This document shows, piece by piece, positions 16,702 through 25,476 of a DNA stretch of 64,000 nucleotides. Position numbers and translations under genes: made by a program. The notes under the pieces are model-generated. The model searched no databases. It saw only the letters and a program-made list of their open reading frames with translations, and was not told the DNA's origin. Source of the DNA: Alcaligenaceae bacterium (lineage in GTDB: Bacteria > Pseudomonadota > Gammaproteobacteria > Burkholderiales > Burkholderiaceae_B); assembly GCA_013416405.1 (NCBI GenBank), contig JACCET010000011.1, forward strand, positions 1 through 64,000, read 5' to 3'. The stretch's first letter is position 1, and every line of letters starts with the position of its first letter.

Positions 16702-16735
16702 TCCAATCTTCATCACACTATCCCTTTGCCCACCC

Positions 16736-18568
16736 CTACTCCACCGTCACACTCTTAGCCAAATTACGCGGCTTATCCACATCAGTACCCCGTGCGCAAG
16801 CCGTGTGATAGGCCAGTAATTGCAGCGGTATCGTATGCAGTATTGGTGACAATTTCCCGTAGTTTTCCGGCATGCGAATCACGTGAATGCCGTCGCTGCT
16901 CACTATCCTGGTGTCGGCGTCGGCAAACACATATAGCTCGCCGCCACGCGCATGCACTTCCTGCATATTCGACTTCAGCTTTTCCAGCAGTTCATCGCGC
17001 GGCGCAATGGTGACCACCGGCATGGCTTCGGTGACCAGCGCCAGGGGGCCGTGCTTGAGCTCGCCGGCGGGATAGGCCTCGGCGTGGATGTAGCTGATTT
17101 CCTTCAGCTTCAGCGCGCCTTCGAGCGCGATGGGGTAGTGCATGCCACGGCCCAGGAACAGGGCGTGTTCCTTGCTGGCAAAGCGGTCGGCCCAGGCCAT
17201 GATTTGCGGCTCCAGGGCCAGCACGGCGCTGATGGCAACCGGAAGGTGGCGCAGCGATTTCAGCATCTCTGCTTCGCGCTCGTCGCTTAATTGTCCTTTG
17301 GTTTGCGCCAAAGCCAGTGTCAGCAGGCATAGTGCGGTCAGCTGGGTGGTAAAGGCCTTGGTCGAGGCCACGCCGATTTCTACGCCGGCCCGCGTGATGT
17401 AGTTCAGCGCGCATTCGCGCACCATGGCGCTGGTGGCCACATTGCAGATGGTGAGCGTATGCGTCATGCCCAGGCGACGTGCATGCTTCAACGCGGCCAG
17501 GGTGTCGGCGGTTTCGCCGGACTGAGAAATGGTGACGACAAGCGAGCGCGGATTTGGCACGCTGTCGCGATAGCGATATTCGCTGGCGATTTCGACGTTG
17601 GTGGGTATCTTGGCAATGGACTCCAGCCAATATTTGGCGGTCAGGCCGGCGTAATAACTGGTGCCGCAGGCCAATATCAATACATTGTCGATTTCCTTGA
17701 ACACTTTGTAGGCGCCGTCGCCGAAGAGTTCCGGTGTAATGCTTTCGATATCCTGCAGGGTATCGCTGACGGCACGCGGCTGCTCGAAGATTTCTTTTTG
17801 CATGTAGTGGCGATAGGGGCCCAGCTCGGCGGCGCCTGTATGTACTTGAACGGTATGCACTTCACGCTCGACCTCCAATCCAGCCTGGTCCACGATCCAT
17901 ATGCGTGACAGTTGCAGGTCGACCACATCGCCGTCTTCCAGGTACACGATCTGGTCGGTGGTACCGGCCAGCGCCAGCGCGTCGGATGCCAGAAAGTTTT
18001 CGTTGTTGCCCCGACCCACGACCAAGGGGGAGCCATGACGCGCGCCAACCACGCGATGTGGTTCGTCGCGGCAGAATACGGCGATGGCATAGGCGCCGAC
18101 CAGACGGCGAGTGGCTTGCTGCACGGCTTCGAACAGGTCGCTGTTATACAAATGATCGACCAGGTGAGCGATGACTTCGGTATCGGTCTGGCTTTCAAAT
18201 ACATAGCCGACCGCCTGCAGTTCGGCGCGCAGTTCGTCGTGGTTCTCGATGATGCCGTTATGCACCAGGGCAATGCGCGCGCTGGCTTTGCCTTGACCTG
18301 AAAAGTGCGGGTGGGCGTTGTGCGTGGCGGGTGCGCCATGGGTGGCCCAGCGCGTATGGGCAATGCCGGTAAACCCACTTATGTTTTCTTTGCCGACCTG
18401 CCCGGCCAGCTCGGCAACGCGCTCGGTGCTGCGTGCGCGGCGTAATTCGCCATTGCTATGCACGGCAACGCCGCAGGAATCATAGCCACGGTATTCGAGT
18501 CGTTGCAGGCCCTCGAGCAGGATTGGGGTGATGTCCCGTTGCGCAACCGCGCCAACTATTCCGCACAT
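16736..18568 (-). CDS. glmS: glutamine--fructose-6-phosphate aminotransferase (isomerizing)
   Basis: A 610-residue enzyme, against 609 in E. coli. The start at 18568 is required because the nucleophilic cysteine must follow Met directly (MCGIVGAV); a frame from 18583 adds five residues and would block it. The N-terminal glutaminase domain is followed by two SIS domains ([19 protein letters not shown]) and the conserved C-terminus AKSVTVE. It makes glucosamine-6-phosphate, the first step towards UDP-GlcNAc, peptidoglycan and LPS. Its last codons are the recognition site of Tn7 TnsD, and a Tn7-like module lies immediately downstream. Confidence 0.98.
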   Translation of the reverse strand: MCGIVGAVAQRDITPILLEGLQRLEYRGYDSCGVAVHSNGELRRARSTERVAELAGQVGKENISGFTGIAHTRWATHGAPATHNAHPHFSGQGKASARIALVHNGIIENHDELRAELQAVGYVFESQTDTEVIAHLVDHLYNSDLFEAVQQATRRLVGAYAIAVFCRDEPHRVVGARHGSPLVVGRGNNENFLASDALALAGTTDQIVYLEDGDVVDLQLSRIWIVDQAGLEVEREVHTVQVHTGAAELGPYRHYMQKEIFEQPRAVSDTLQDIESITPELFGDGAYKVFKEIDNVLILACGTSYYAGLTAKYWLESIAKIPTNVEIASEYRYRDSVPNPRSLVVTISQSGETADTLAALKHARRLGMTHTLTICNVATSAMVRECALNYITRAGVEIGVASTKAFTTQLTALCLLTLALAQTKGQLSDEREAEMLKSLRHLPVAISAVLALEPQIMAWADRFASKEHALFLGRGMHYPIALEGALKLKEISYIHAEAYPAGELKHGPLALVTEAMPVVTIAPRDELLEKLKSNMQEVHARGGELYVFADADTRIVSSDGIHVIRMPENYGKLSPILHTIPLQLLAYHTACARGTDVDKPRNLAKSVTVE

Positions 18569-18640
18569 AAGCGTGTACTCCACTGATTTAGGTAACCTGT
18601 GTATTGTGCTTAAGCTGAGCCGAAATATGATTTCTTATTT

Positions 18641-18680
18641 GACATAAAAATGAATTATTATTTCTGTATCAATTTATGTC
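18641..18680. promoter_or_regulatory. inverted repeat between glmS and the Lrp-type gene
   Basis: GACATAAA (18641-18648) is mirrored by TTTATGTC (18673-18680) in a very AT-rich stretch separating the two divergent genes. The right arm overlaps the most upstream possible start of the Lrp gene (18676), which argues for a later start. It may be an autoregulatory site of the Lrp-type protein. Confidence 0.4.
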
Positions 18681-18708
18681 GATAATAAATTTCATTAAAG
18701 ATGATAAT

Positions 18709-19215
18709 ATGAAATTTATGGCCACATCGAATACTCAACTCGCCTTCGACGACCTGGATTTGCGCATTTTGGAGCAAGTCCAGGTCGATAGCGCCTTGAC
18801 CAATCAGGAACTTGCGCTGCGCGTACATGCGTCGGCACCCACATGCCTGCGTCGCGTGCGTCGGTTGGTCGAAGCAGGCGTGATCGAAAAGCAGGTGGCC
18901 ATACTCAATCCGCAGAAAGTCGCAAGCAGCCTGACGGCGATTATTGAAATCACACTGGATATTCAAACGGCTGAGCGCCTGGATGCCTTCGAGGCCGGCA
19001 TGAGCCGGGCCTCGGCCGTGCTGCAATGTTATCGGGTCTCGCCCGGTCCGGATTTTATTGTGGTGGCGCAGGTGGCGGATATGCCTGCCTATCACGCCAT
19101 GGCGCATGAAATGTTCACCTCGCACGCCAATGTACGTAATGTGCGCAGCTTCTTTTCAATTCATCGAAGCAAGTTTGAAACGCGTACGGTGCTGCCCGCC
19201 CAACGAACGGCTTAA
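18709..19215 (+). CDS. Lrp/AsnC-family transcriptional regulator
   Basis: A protein of about 168 residues. An N-terminal helix-turn-helix (DDLDLRILEQVQVDSALTNQ, then SAPTCLRRVRRLVEAGVI) precedes a C-terminal RAM ligand-binding/oligomerisation domain (PGPDFIVVAQVADMPAYH). The start is uncertain: ATG codons at 18676, 18709 and 18718 are all in frame with weak ribosome sites. It is divergent from glmS and convergent with the M81 peptidase gene, the two frames overlapping by four bases at 19212-19215. Lrp-type proteins sense amino acids, so control of the adjacent transporter-hydrolase operon is plausible. Confidence 0.9.
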   Translation: MKFMATSNTQLAFDDLDLRILEQVQVDSALTNQELALRVHASAPTCLRRVRRLVEAGVIEKQVAILNPQKVASSLTAIIEITLDIQTAERLDAFEAGMSRASAVLQCYRVSPGPDFIVVAQVADMPAYHAMAHEMFTSHANVRNVRSFFSIHRSKFETRTVLPAQRTA

Positions 19216-20723
19216 AACGTGGTGTCGGCGTCCAGTGGATACACGGGCCGTTGTACCTTTTTGAAGGGAAACAAGTCATAGTTTGAGCTGGTTACACCCT
19301 TGCTGTCGCATTCGACATAGCCTTTGGCAATGGGGAAGAACACGGGGCGGCAATACATGCGCGACTTGAGCAACAGGAAGTCTTTGCTGGCGGGGTCAAT
19401 ACCCACGCAGTCGAACACGCCCAGGTCCCAGGGCTCATGCGTTCTTTCAGTCACAACGATTTGTACATCGCCGGTGTCGAACAAGGCCGTGCGACCCATA
19501 CTGCATTTCATGCCGCGATAGGTAGGCCCGGTAATCACATACTCGCCAGCGCTAAGGCGCGCCACGGTTCCGCTGAGCGTGACGGGTGTTTTTTCTATGC
19601 CCAGGCTCGTCAATGGCCGTTTATTGCCTAGAGCAATGGTCACGCTGGCCCCTGCGCCGGCCTTGAACAACTCATCTACGGCCTGGGGATCACACAGTGG
19701 CCCGACGGCGATATTGTGCAGCCCTTGCGCCATGGCTTCCTGCAGGACGTCCATGGTGTCGCAGGTTCCACCCGACATACAGTTGTCGCTGTGATCGAGC
19801 AGCAGCACCGGGCCATCAGCATTACCGCACTCGGGCTGGGCCACGCCAACTTGTTCGGCGATCTCTTTGGCAGCGCGTATCGAGTCGGCCAGCGGCGGGC
19901 TGGCATACACATAGCCATCGCGATCGGCCCAGATTCCGTCGGCCAGTGCATCGGCAGCTTGCTGCGCCGTAGCCTGGTCCTTGCCCACCACAATCACACT
20001 GATGCAGGGTGCAGGAATATCCGCCAGTGCAAATCCGGCCATGATGGTGGCAGCGTGCACGTCGCCTTTTTCTTCCAACTGTATGGCCTTGCCGACGGCG
20101 GCTTTCATGGCTGGCGACTGAGTTGAGCTTTTCAGCGTATGGGTCATCAAGGGCAGGCGCCGCCAGGCCATGGCCGTATTGATCTGGCCCGCCATTTTCT
20201 GCAGCAGCAGCTTGCCGGCCAACTGTCCGGCTTCGTACATGTCGATGTGCGGATAAGTTTTGAAGCCAACGAGGATGTCGGCGTTATCCATCATTTTCTG
20301 TGTGACGTTGCCATGCAGATCAAGCGCTACGGTGATGGGAGTGCCGGGACACAAGGCCCGCAAGCGCTCCAGCAAGTCGCCCTCGCCGTCGTCGGAGTCT
20401 TGCACCACCATGGCACCGTGCAGATCCAGCATCATGGCATCACAACCTGGCGCTGCATCGAGTATGCGCTGGCACATGCTGTGGTAGGCCTGTGCATCGA
20501 CCGGGCCGCTGGGATTGGCGGCGGCCGACAAGGGGGTCACGATCTGCGCACCCATGCCTTCGGCCAGCTCTATGAAGGCTCCCATGGCCGTACGCACGCC
20601 TTTGTTGGCGGCATAGGCCTGCTCATCGTAGTTGGGCCCCCGGATACCGAAATCCGGCAGTTCGGTCGGTACGGGCGAGAAGGTGTTGGTTTCGTGGTTA
20701 AGGCGGGCAATAAGCAGTTTCAT
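19212..20723 (-). CDS. M81-family metallopeptidase (MlrC-like)
   Basis: A 503-residue protein of the MlrC/DUF1485 family. The start at 20723 gives the conserved MKLLIARLNHETNTFSP and has GGAAG upstream; a longer frame to 20792 is not supported. Metal-binding motifs visible are NHETNTF, LDLHGAM, ALDLHGN and TYPHIDMYE. The founding member MlrC cleaves linear microcystin tetrapeptide, but most family members sit in amide- or amino-acid-utilisation operons and their substrates are unknown. Here it is the last gene of the transporter operon, 14 bases after an M20 amidohydrolase, so it probably acts on the imported compound. Confidence 0.9.
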   Translation of the reverse strand: MKLLIARLNHETNTFSPVPTELPDFGIRGPNYDEQAYAANKGVRTAMGAFIELAEGMGAQIVTPLSAAANPSGPVDAQAYHSMCQRILDAAPGCDAMMLDLHGAMVVQDSDDGEGDLLERLRALCPGTPITVALDLHGNVTQKMMDNADILVGFKTYPHIDMYEAGQLAGKLLLQKMAGQINTAMAWRRLPLMTHTLKSSTQSPAMKAAVGKAIQLEEKGDVHAATIMAGFALADIPAPCISVIVVGKDQATAQQAADALADGIWADRDGYVYASPPLADSIRAAKEIAEQVGVAQPECGNADGPVLLLDHSDNCMSGGTCDTMDVLQEAMAQGLHNIAVGPLCDPQAVDELFKAGAGASVTIALGNKRPLTSLGIEKTPVTLSGTVARLSAGEYVITGPTYRGMKCSMGRTALFDTGDVQIVVTERTHEPWDLGVFDCVGIDPASKDFLLLKSRMYCRPVFFPIAKGYVECDSKGVTSSNYDLFPFKKVQRPVYPLDADTTF

Positions 20724-20737
20724 TAAGCGCACTTCCG

Positions 20738-21997
20738 TCAGCTGGCTGCGACACCTGCTTGCTGCAGCATCGCCTGCAGCAATACATTGCACCCGGCTTG
20801 CAGGTGCTCTGGCTTAGCGTCTTCGATTTCGTTGTGACTGATGCCGTCTTTGCACGGCACGAATATCATGGCGGTTGGTGTGACCCGCGCCATATATACC
20901 GCATCATGCCCCGCGCCGCTGACAATGTCCAGGTGCGACAAACCCAAGGCCTGGCTGGCCTGACGCACTGCATCGACCTGCTCCTGGTGAAAGGGCTGCG
21001 GCGGAAAGTAAACCACCTGCTTGACCGATACGGCGACCCGGCCCTCGTTTTGCAAGCCGGTGCACAGCGCCTGCAGGGCAGTGTCCATGGCGTTCAGGAC
21101 ATCGTCGGACGCGGCGCGCATATCGACGCTGAATTTCACGGTGCCCGGTATGACATTGCGCGAGTTGGGATAAGCGTCTATCCAGCCCACGGTGGACCGA
21201 GCATGCGGAGCATGGTCAAGCGCAATCTGGTTGATGCCTTGTACTAGCCCGGCGGCGGCCAGCAGCGCATCATGGCGCAATTCCATGGGCGTGGGGCCTG
21301 CGTGTGCCTCCATGCCGGTCACTACCACGTCGTACCAGCGTTGGCCCAGAGCGCCCGTGACTACGCCGATTATCGTATCGGCTGCCTCGAGTACCGGACC
21401 CTGTTCTATGTGTGCCTCGAAGTAGGCCTTGACGGGGAAATGAGTGCTGGGCGTCTGGCCTGCGTAGCCAATTCTTGTCAGCTCGCTGCCCACGCTTTTG
21501 CCCTCGGTATCGGTTTGTGCCAGCACATCGTCCAGGCCGAAAGCACCGACGAACACGCCAGACCCCATCATGACGGGCACGAAACGCGAGCCCTCTTCGT
21601 TGGTCCAGACCACGACTTCCAGCGGCGCCTGGGTTTGTATGTTTTCATCGTTCAGGCGACGTATGACTTCCAGGCCCGCCAGCACGCCGTAGTTGCCATC
21701 GAATTTTCCGCCGGTGGGCTGGGTATCGATATGACTGCCTGTCATGACCGGAGGCAAGGTGTTGTCCAGGCCGTCGCGGCGGGCAAAGATATTGCCGATT
21801 TGATCCACGCGCACCGTGCAGCCGGCTTGTTCGGCCCACTGCACGAACAAGTCGCGGCCCTGTTTGTCGAGATCAGTCAGGGCCAGGCGACAAACGCCGC
21901 CTTTGGGCGTGGCGCCAATTTCAGCCAGCGCCATGAGCGACGCCCACAAGCGCTCAGAGTTAATTTGCAATTCGGTGTTCAAAGTAGCGGTGTCCAT
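20738..21997 (-). CDS. M20-family Zn-dependent hydrolase (N-carbamoyl-L-amino acid hydrolase/allantoate amidohydrolase type)
   Basis: A 419-residue enzyme. Metal ligands of the M20 family: H89 (GSHIDTQPTGG), D100 (KFDGNYGVLAG) and the E134-E135 pair (WTNEEGSRF), followed by the dimerisation domain with AHIEQGPVLE and MEAHAGPTPM. The ATG at 21997 has AAGG nine bases upstream; a TTG at 22003 is less likely. Such enzymes hydrolyse N-carbamoyl amino acids, ureidoglycolate-type compounds or allantoate, releasing ammonia and CO2. Together with the M81 protein and an amino-acid-type transporter it suggests growth on a carbamoylated or amide nitrogen source. Confidence 0.93.
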   Translation of the reverse strand: MDTATLNTELQINSERLWASLMALAEIGATPKGGVCRLALTDLDKQGRDLFVQWAEQAGCTVRVDQIGNIFARRDGLDNTLPPVMTGSHIDTQPTGGKFDGNYGVLAGLEVIRRLNDENIQTQAPLEVVVWTNEEGSRFVPVMMGSGVFVGAFGLDDVLAQTDTEGKSVGSELTRIGYAGQTPSTHFPVKAYFEAHIEQGPVLEAADTIIGVVTGALGQRWYDVVVTGMEAHAGPTPMELRHDALLAAAGLVQGINQIALDHAPHARSTVGWIDAYPNSRNVIPGTVKFSVDMRAASDDVLNAMDTALQALCTGLQNEGRVAVSVKQVVYFPPQPFHQEQVDAVRQASQALGLSHLDIVSGAGHDAVYMARVTPTAMIFVPCKDGISHNEIEDAKPEHLQAGCNVLLQAMLQQAGVAAS

Positions 21998-22036
21998 AAT
22001 CAATGACCTTAGTATGCAGTGCTGATGGCAGGCGTC

Positions 22037-22741
22037 TTATTCAGAAACGCCAACGCCCAGATATTTATCCTTAACGAGCGCATCGGCCGCAAAGGCCGCG
22101 TTGTCGTTGTGGTAGACAATACGCCCACTTTCCAGGATGTAGTGCCTGTCGGCCAGCTGGGTACAAACCTCGAGGTTCTGCTCAACCAGCAATATGGCTA
22201 TGCCACTGTCCTTGATCAGCTTGAGCTGGGCGACAATCTCTTCCACTATGACCGGCGCCAAGCCTTCCACGGGTTCATCCAGTATAAGCAGTTGCGGCGC
22301 ATTCATCAGCGCCCGGCCTATGGCCAGCATTTGCTGCTCACCGCCCGACAGCTGCCCGCCGCCATTATTGCGTCGCTCGCGCAGCCTTGGAAAAATGGTG
22401 TAAATGTCAGCCAGCGACCAGCGTGATTTCTTATGCGCCGCAAGCTTCAAGTTTTCTTCCACCGTAAGCAAGCGGAATATGCCGCGCCGCTCCGGCACAA
22501 AGCAGATATCGTGATCAGCAACCTTATAAGTAGGCAGGGCCGTAATGTCGGTACTGTTAAAGGTGATTCGCCCCTGTTTGGCCGGCACGATGCCCATGAT
22601 GCTTTTCAGCGTCGTGGACTTGCCGGCTCCGTTGCGCCCCAGCAGGCAAACCAGCTCGCCTTTGTCGACTTCAAGCGATACGCCCTGAATGACGTGGCTC
22701 AGCCCGTAATAGGCGTCTATGTTCTCGACGGTAAGCAGCAT
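22037..22741 (-). CDS. branched-chain amino acid-type ABC transporter ATPase (LivF-like)
   Basis: A 234-residue ATPase with Walker A GRNGAGKST (residues 35-43), signature LSGGEQQML, Walker B LLILDEP and the H-loop replaced by the usual LivF sequence VEQN. It powers import through the two permeases of this operon. The stop/start junction with the LivG-like gene (22741) is direct. The length and motifs are normal for LivF. Confidence 0.95.
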   Translation of the reverse strand: MLLTVENIDAYYGLSHVIQGVSLEVDKGELVCLLGRNGAGKSTTLKSIMGIVPAKQGRITFNSTDITALPTYKVADHDICFVPERRGIFRLLTVEENLKLAAHKKSRWSLADIYTIFPRLRERRNNGGGQLSGGEQQMLAIGRALMNAPQLLILDEPVEGLAPVIVEEIVAQLKLIKDSGIAILLVEQNLEVCTQLADRHYILESGRIVYHNDNAAFAADALVKDKYLGVGVSE

Positions 22742-23505
22742 CAGGCACCTCCGGTAATCATGTTGCCCAGGTACGCTTCGCGCACACGCGTATCGCCCTT
22801 GACCTGTTCAGGTGCGCCTTCGACCAGCACCTTGCCCAGCTGCATCACCGTAATGGTGTCGGAGATATCCATGACTATGCCCATATTGTGTTCTATCAGC
22901 ACCACGGTGAGGTCCTCGCGCAGGCCGTGGATAATGGCTTTCATGGCATCGATATCGTCAATACCCATGCCCGAGGTGGGCTCATCCAGGAAGATGATCT
23001 TGGGCTTGGCTGCCAGCGCCATGCCCACCTCAAGCCGACGCTGTTGTCCGTGGGAAAGCTGGCTGCTGGTACGGTTCAGGCAATGGCTCAGTTCCAGCCG
23101 TTCCAGTACGGAGCTAATGAGTGCATCGTGTGCATTGTGCAGCAGGGCCGCCGACCAGAAATGCAAAGCCTTGCCCGGCTCTATGCCCTGCGCCGCAATA
23201 CGCAGGTTTTCGCGCACGGTCAGGCTGGGAAACAGCGAGGTCACCTGAAATGACCTGGCCATGCCGCGCTGGACACGTTCGTGATCGGGCAGCTTGCCCA
23301 CTTCTTCGCCGTTCAGCAGTATGGATCCGGCCGTCAGGGGAACGGTACCGGTCAAGGCGTGAAACAAGGTGGTCTTTCCTGCGCCGTTGGGCCCTATCAC
23401 CGAATGTATGGTGTTGGGCATTACGCGCAGATCCACCCCTGACACGGCCTGGAATTTTCCATAGCGCTTGATGACGCCTTTTGCATCAAGAATAGGCTGC
23501 GTCAT
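22741..23505 (-). CDS. branched-chain amino acid-type ABC transporter ATPase (LivG-like)
   Basis: A 254-residue ATPase. The start at 23505 has GGAG upstream and overlaps the stop of the permease gene (ATGA); a longer frame to 23649 runs into the permease gene. It has Walker A GPNGAGKT (residues 38-45), signature LSHGQQRRLE, Walker B KIIFLDEPTSG and the VLIEHNM H-loop region. It pairs with the LivF-like subunit as a heterodimer on the cytoplasmic side of the membrane. Confidence 0.95.
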   Translation of the reverse strand: MTQPILDAKGVIKRYGKFQAVSGVDLRVMPNTIHSVIGPNGAGKTTLFHALTGTVPLTAGSILLNGEEVGKLPDHERVQRGMARSFQVTSLFPSLTVRENLRIAAQGIEPGKALHFWSAALLHNAHDALISSVLERLELSHCLNRTSSQLSHGQQRRLEVGMALAAKPKIIFLDEPTSGMGIDDIDAMKAIIHGLREDLTVVLIEHNMGIVMDISDTITVMQLGKVLVEGAPEQVKGDTRVREAYLGNMITGGA

Positions 23506-24485
23506 GATGGCTCCTTTGCATTTTCTTTTGCCTTGGCGGCAGGCCGGTAACGCTCTGCCAGCAGCTTTAATGCACCCCATAAGCCGCCCTGCATGTACAG
23601 GCTTATAGCCATCAACAGCAAGCCGAACACCAATAGCCAGCGCGGCCACAGTTGCGAGAGCCAGTCGGATACGATCACATAAAAAGCAGCACCCAACAAG
23701 GAAGCGATCAGGCTGCCGGTTCCACCCAGCACGGTCACCAGCAGAATCACTTCACTCATGTGATAGCTAAGGCTGGTTAGAGGCGCAATACCGGTCATCA
23801 TCGCGTACAAGGCCCCGGCCAAAGCGGTCAGCCCGCCCGAAATCATGAAAGCGGTCAGCTTGAAGTACTTGATGTTGTAGCCCAGTGCCGTGGCTCGATC
23901 GGGGTTGTCGCGTATGGCCAGCAGCGTGCGCCCGAAAATGGAATCAACCACACGCTGCACCGCCCAATATGCCACGATGAAAAGCACAGCCACGAAGCTG
24001 TAGTACTGCCAGGCCGTTTGATTGGGGAACAACTCGTAGCCCAAGACGGATAAAGGCAGATTGGGAATATCGAGCAGCCCGTTATCGCCACCCGTCCATT
24101 CGGGTGTGGAATACGCAATGAAGTAAAACATCTGCGTCAGAGCCAGCGTCAACATCACAAAATAAACACCTTTCTGGCGTATAGCCAACCAGCCCACCAG
24201 GCCCGCCACGATAGCACCCACCGCAATCGCAGCCAACAACACCAGGGGCATGGGCATGCCGGTGCGTGTGAGCAATATACCCAGCGCATAGCTGCCTACG
24301 CCAAAGAAAATGCCTTGGCCAAAAGACAGCAGACCCGCATAGCCCAGCAGCAAATTGCAGCCCAGCGCCGCCAACGCAAAAATCAATACTTCAGAGGCCA
24401 GCGATCCCGACTCCAGGAATATCGGCAGCAACAGTACGCCGGCCACGGCCATCAATAGATAGCGATTGTTTTTGATGATGGTCAT
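23502..24485 (-). CDS. branched-chain amino acid-type ABC transporter permease (LivM-like)
   Basis: A 327-residue integral membrane protein with about ten hydrophobic segments. It shows the LivM hallmarks NLLLGYAGLLSFGQGIFFGV near the N-terminus and the ATPase-coupling loop RDNPDRATALGYN in the middle. The start overlaps the LivH-like stop by four bases. It forms the inner-membrane channel with the LivH-like protein. Confidence 0.93.
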   Translation of the reverse strand: MTIIKNNRYLLMAVAGVLLLPIFLESGSLASEVLIFALAALGCNLLLGYAGLLSFGQGIFFGVGSYALGILLTRTGMPMPLVLLAAIAVGAIVAGLVGWLAIRQKGVYFVMLTLALTQMFYFIAYSTPEWTGGDNGLLDIPNLPLSVLGYELFPNQTAWQYYSFVAVLFIVAYWAVQRVVDSIFGRTLLAIRDNPDRATALGYNIKYFKLTAFMISGGLTALAGALYAMMTGIAPLTSLSYHMSEVILLVTVLGGTGSLIASLLGAAFYVIVSDWLSQLWPRWLLVFGLLLMAISLYMQGGLWGALKLLAERYRPAAKAKENAKEPS

Positions 24486-25342
24486 TGGCTTCTCCCCATC
24501 AAGCCGTCAGGCCTAAGCAGCAGCACCAGTGCCATCGCCACGTATATCATCAGGCTGGCGCCTTGCGGCCATAGCGTAGTCATGAGGCTTTGCACAATGC
24601 CGACCAACAGCCCGCCCAGCAATGCGCCGCTGAAACTGCCCATGCCGCCGACCACCACCACCACAAAGGCAACGGCCAGGGCTTCTATGCCCATAAACGG
24701 TTCCACCCCGCGCAAGGGCGCTGCCAGGACGCCTGCCAGCCCCGCTGTTGCTGCCCCTAATGCAAAAGTCAGGCCAAACACCTTGTACACGTTGAAGCGC
24801 AACAGCGTAACCATTTCCGCCGACTCGCTGCCCGCCCGCACGATACTGCCCAGGCGGGTACGCTCGAGCAGCAGCCAGATGGCGACAGCCAGCACGGCCG
24901 AAATAGCAATGAGAAACACCCGATACTTGGGATAAATAAAAGAGCCCCACATGATCACGCCTTTGAGCGAGTCGGGCGGAGGCACATTCACCCCCACCGG
25001 CCCCCAATAAAGAATGACCAGCTCTTGTATGGCCCATGCCAGGCCAAGCGTGAACAAAATATGAAATTCGTGAGGCAGATCGTATATGCGGCGTAGCAAC
25101 AGACGCTCGACGCCCCAGGCACACAACCCCACCAGAATAGGCCCTATCACCAGCACGACCCAGAAATTCAGGCCCAACTGGATAAGCTGGTAGCACGCAT
25201 AAGCACCCAGCAAATAAAAGGCCCCGTGCGCAAAGTTCACGAAGCGCAACAGGCCGAATACGATGGAAAGCCCGACGGCCAGCAGGAAGTAAATCATTCC
25301 TATGCCTATGCCGTTAATGACCTGCAGCAGATATAAATTCAT
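24482..25342 (-). CDS. branched-chain amino acid-type ABC transporter permease (LivH-like)
   Basis: A 286-residue membrane protein with eight or so hydrophobic segments. The N-terminal INGIGIGMIYFLLAVGLSI and FVNFAHGAFYLLGAY stretches are typical of LivH, and the coupling loop is RAGSESAEMVTLLRFN. It lies 134 bases after the binding-protein gene, separated by a strong hairpin terminator, so permease expression should be lower than that of the binding protein. Confidence 0.93.
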   Translation of the reverse strand: MNLYLLQVINGIGIGMIYFLLAVGLSIVFGLLRFVNFAHGAFYLLGAYACYQLIQLGLNFWVVLVIGPILVGLCAWGVERLLLRRIYDLPHEFHILFTLGLAWAIQELVILYWGPVGVNVPPPDSLKGVIMWGSFIYPKYRVFLIAISAVLAVAIWLLLERTRLGSIVRAGSESAEMVTLLRFNVYKVFGLTFALGAATAGLAGVLAAPLRGVEPFMGIEALAVAFVVVVVGGMGSFSGALLGGLLVGIVQSLMTTLWPQGASLMIYVAMALVLLLRPDGLMGRSQ

Positions 25343-25425
25343 CGGCAGGAATCCCCCGCTCTGCCGCCCAGTTGCACGCGTGCAAGTCCGGGAGAAGAAC
25401 TATTAGTTTTGATTGGATGGCTGAA

Positions 25426-25468
25426 GAAAAAACAAAACAACCGACAGCCCGATCAGACGGGCTGCCGG
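25426..25468 (-). terminator. intrinsic terminator between binding-protein and permease genes
   Basis: CCGGCAGCCCG and CGGGCTGTCGG (25458-25468 and 25441-25451 read on the minus strand) form an 11-base stem with one mismatch and a six-base loop, followed by a T-rich tract (25426-25440). It lies just downstream of the binding-protein stop. Partial termination here would give more binding protein than membrane subunits. Confidence 0.85.
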
Positions 25469-25476
25469 ATTTGCCG

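Larger units (their letters stand above)
16202..16735. other. gene-free stretch between the Tn7-like module and glmS
   Basis: These 534 bases carry no gene. The outer half is repeat-rich: an imperfect hairpin at 16441-16474 (CTCCTGTTG/CAACCAGGAG), a long inverted repeat at 16598-16638 and a tandem 15-base repeat at 16667-16701. It should contain the glmS-proximal end of the element and the insertion point. In Tn7 the insertion lies about 25 bases after the glmS stop, which here would be near 16711. Confidence 0.6.

Noticed and set aside
16693-16722. Five-base target duplications GACTT or CTATC next to glmS
   Set aside because: Neither was found adjacent to a complementary terminus on the left side of the module, so no duplication could be claimed.
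8441-16735. CRISPR array or guide-RNA locus associated with the Tn7-like module
   Set aside because: No set of evenly spaced repeats with unique spacers and no cas-like reading frame was found. The repeats present are pairs or hairpins only.
18569-18640. glmS ribozyme or other riboswitch ahead of glmS
   Set aside because: The leader is under 150 bases and AT-rich and lacks the ribozyme core. Such ribozymes are known mainly from Gram-positive bacteria.
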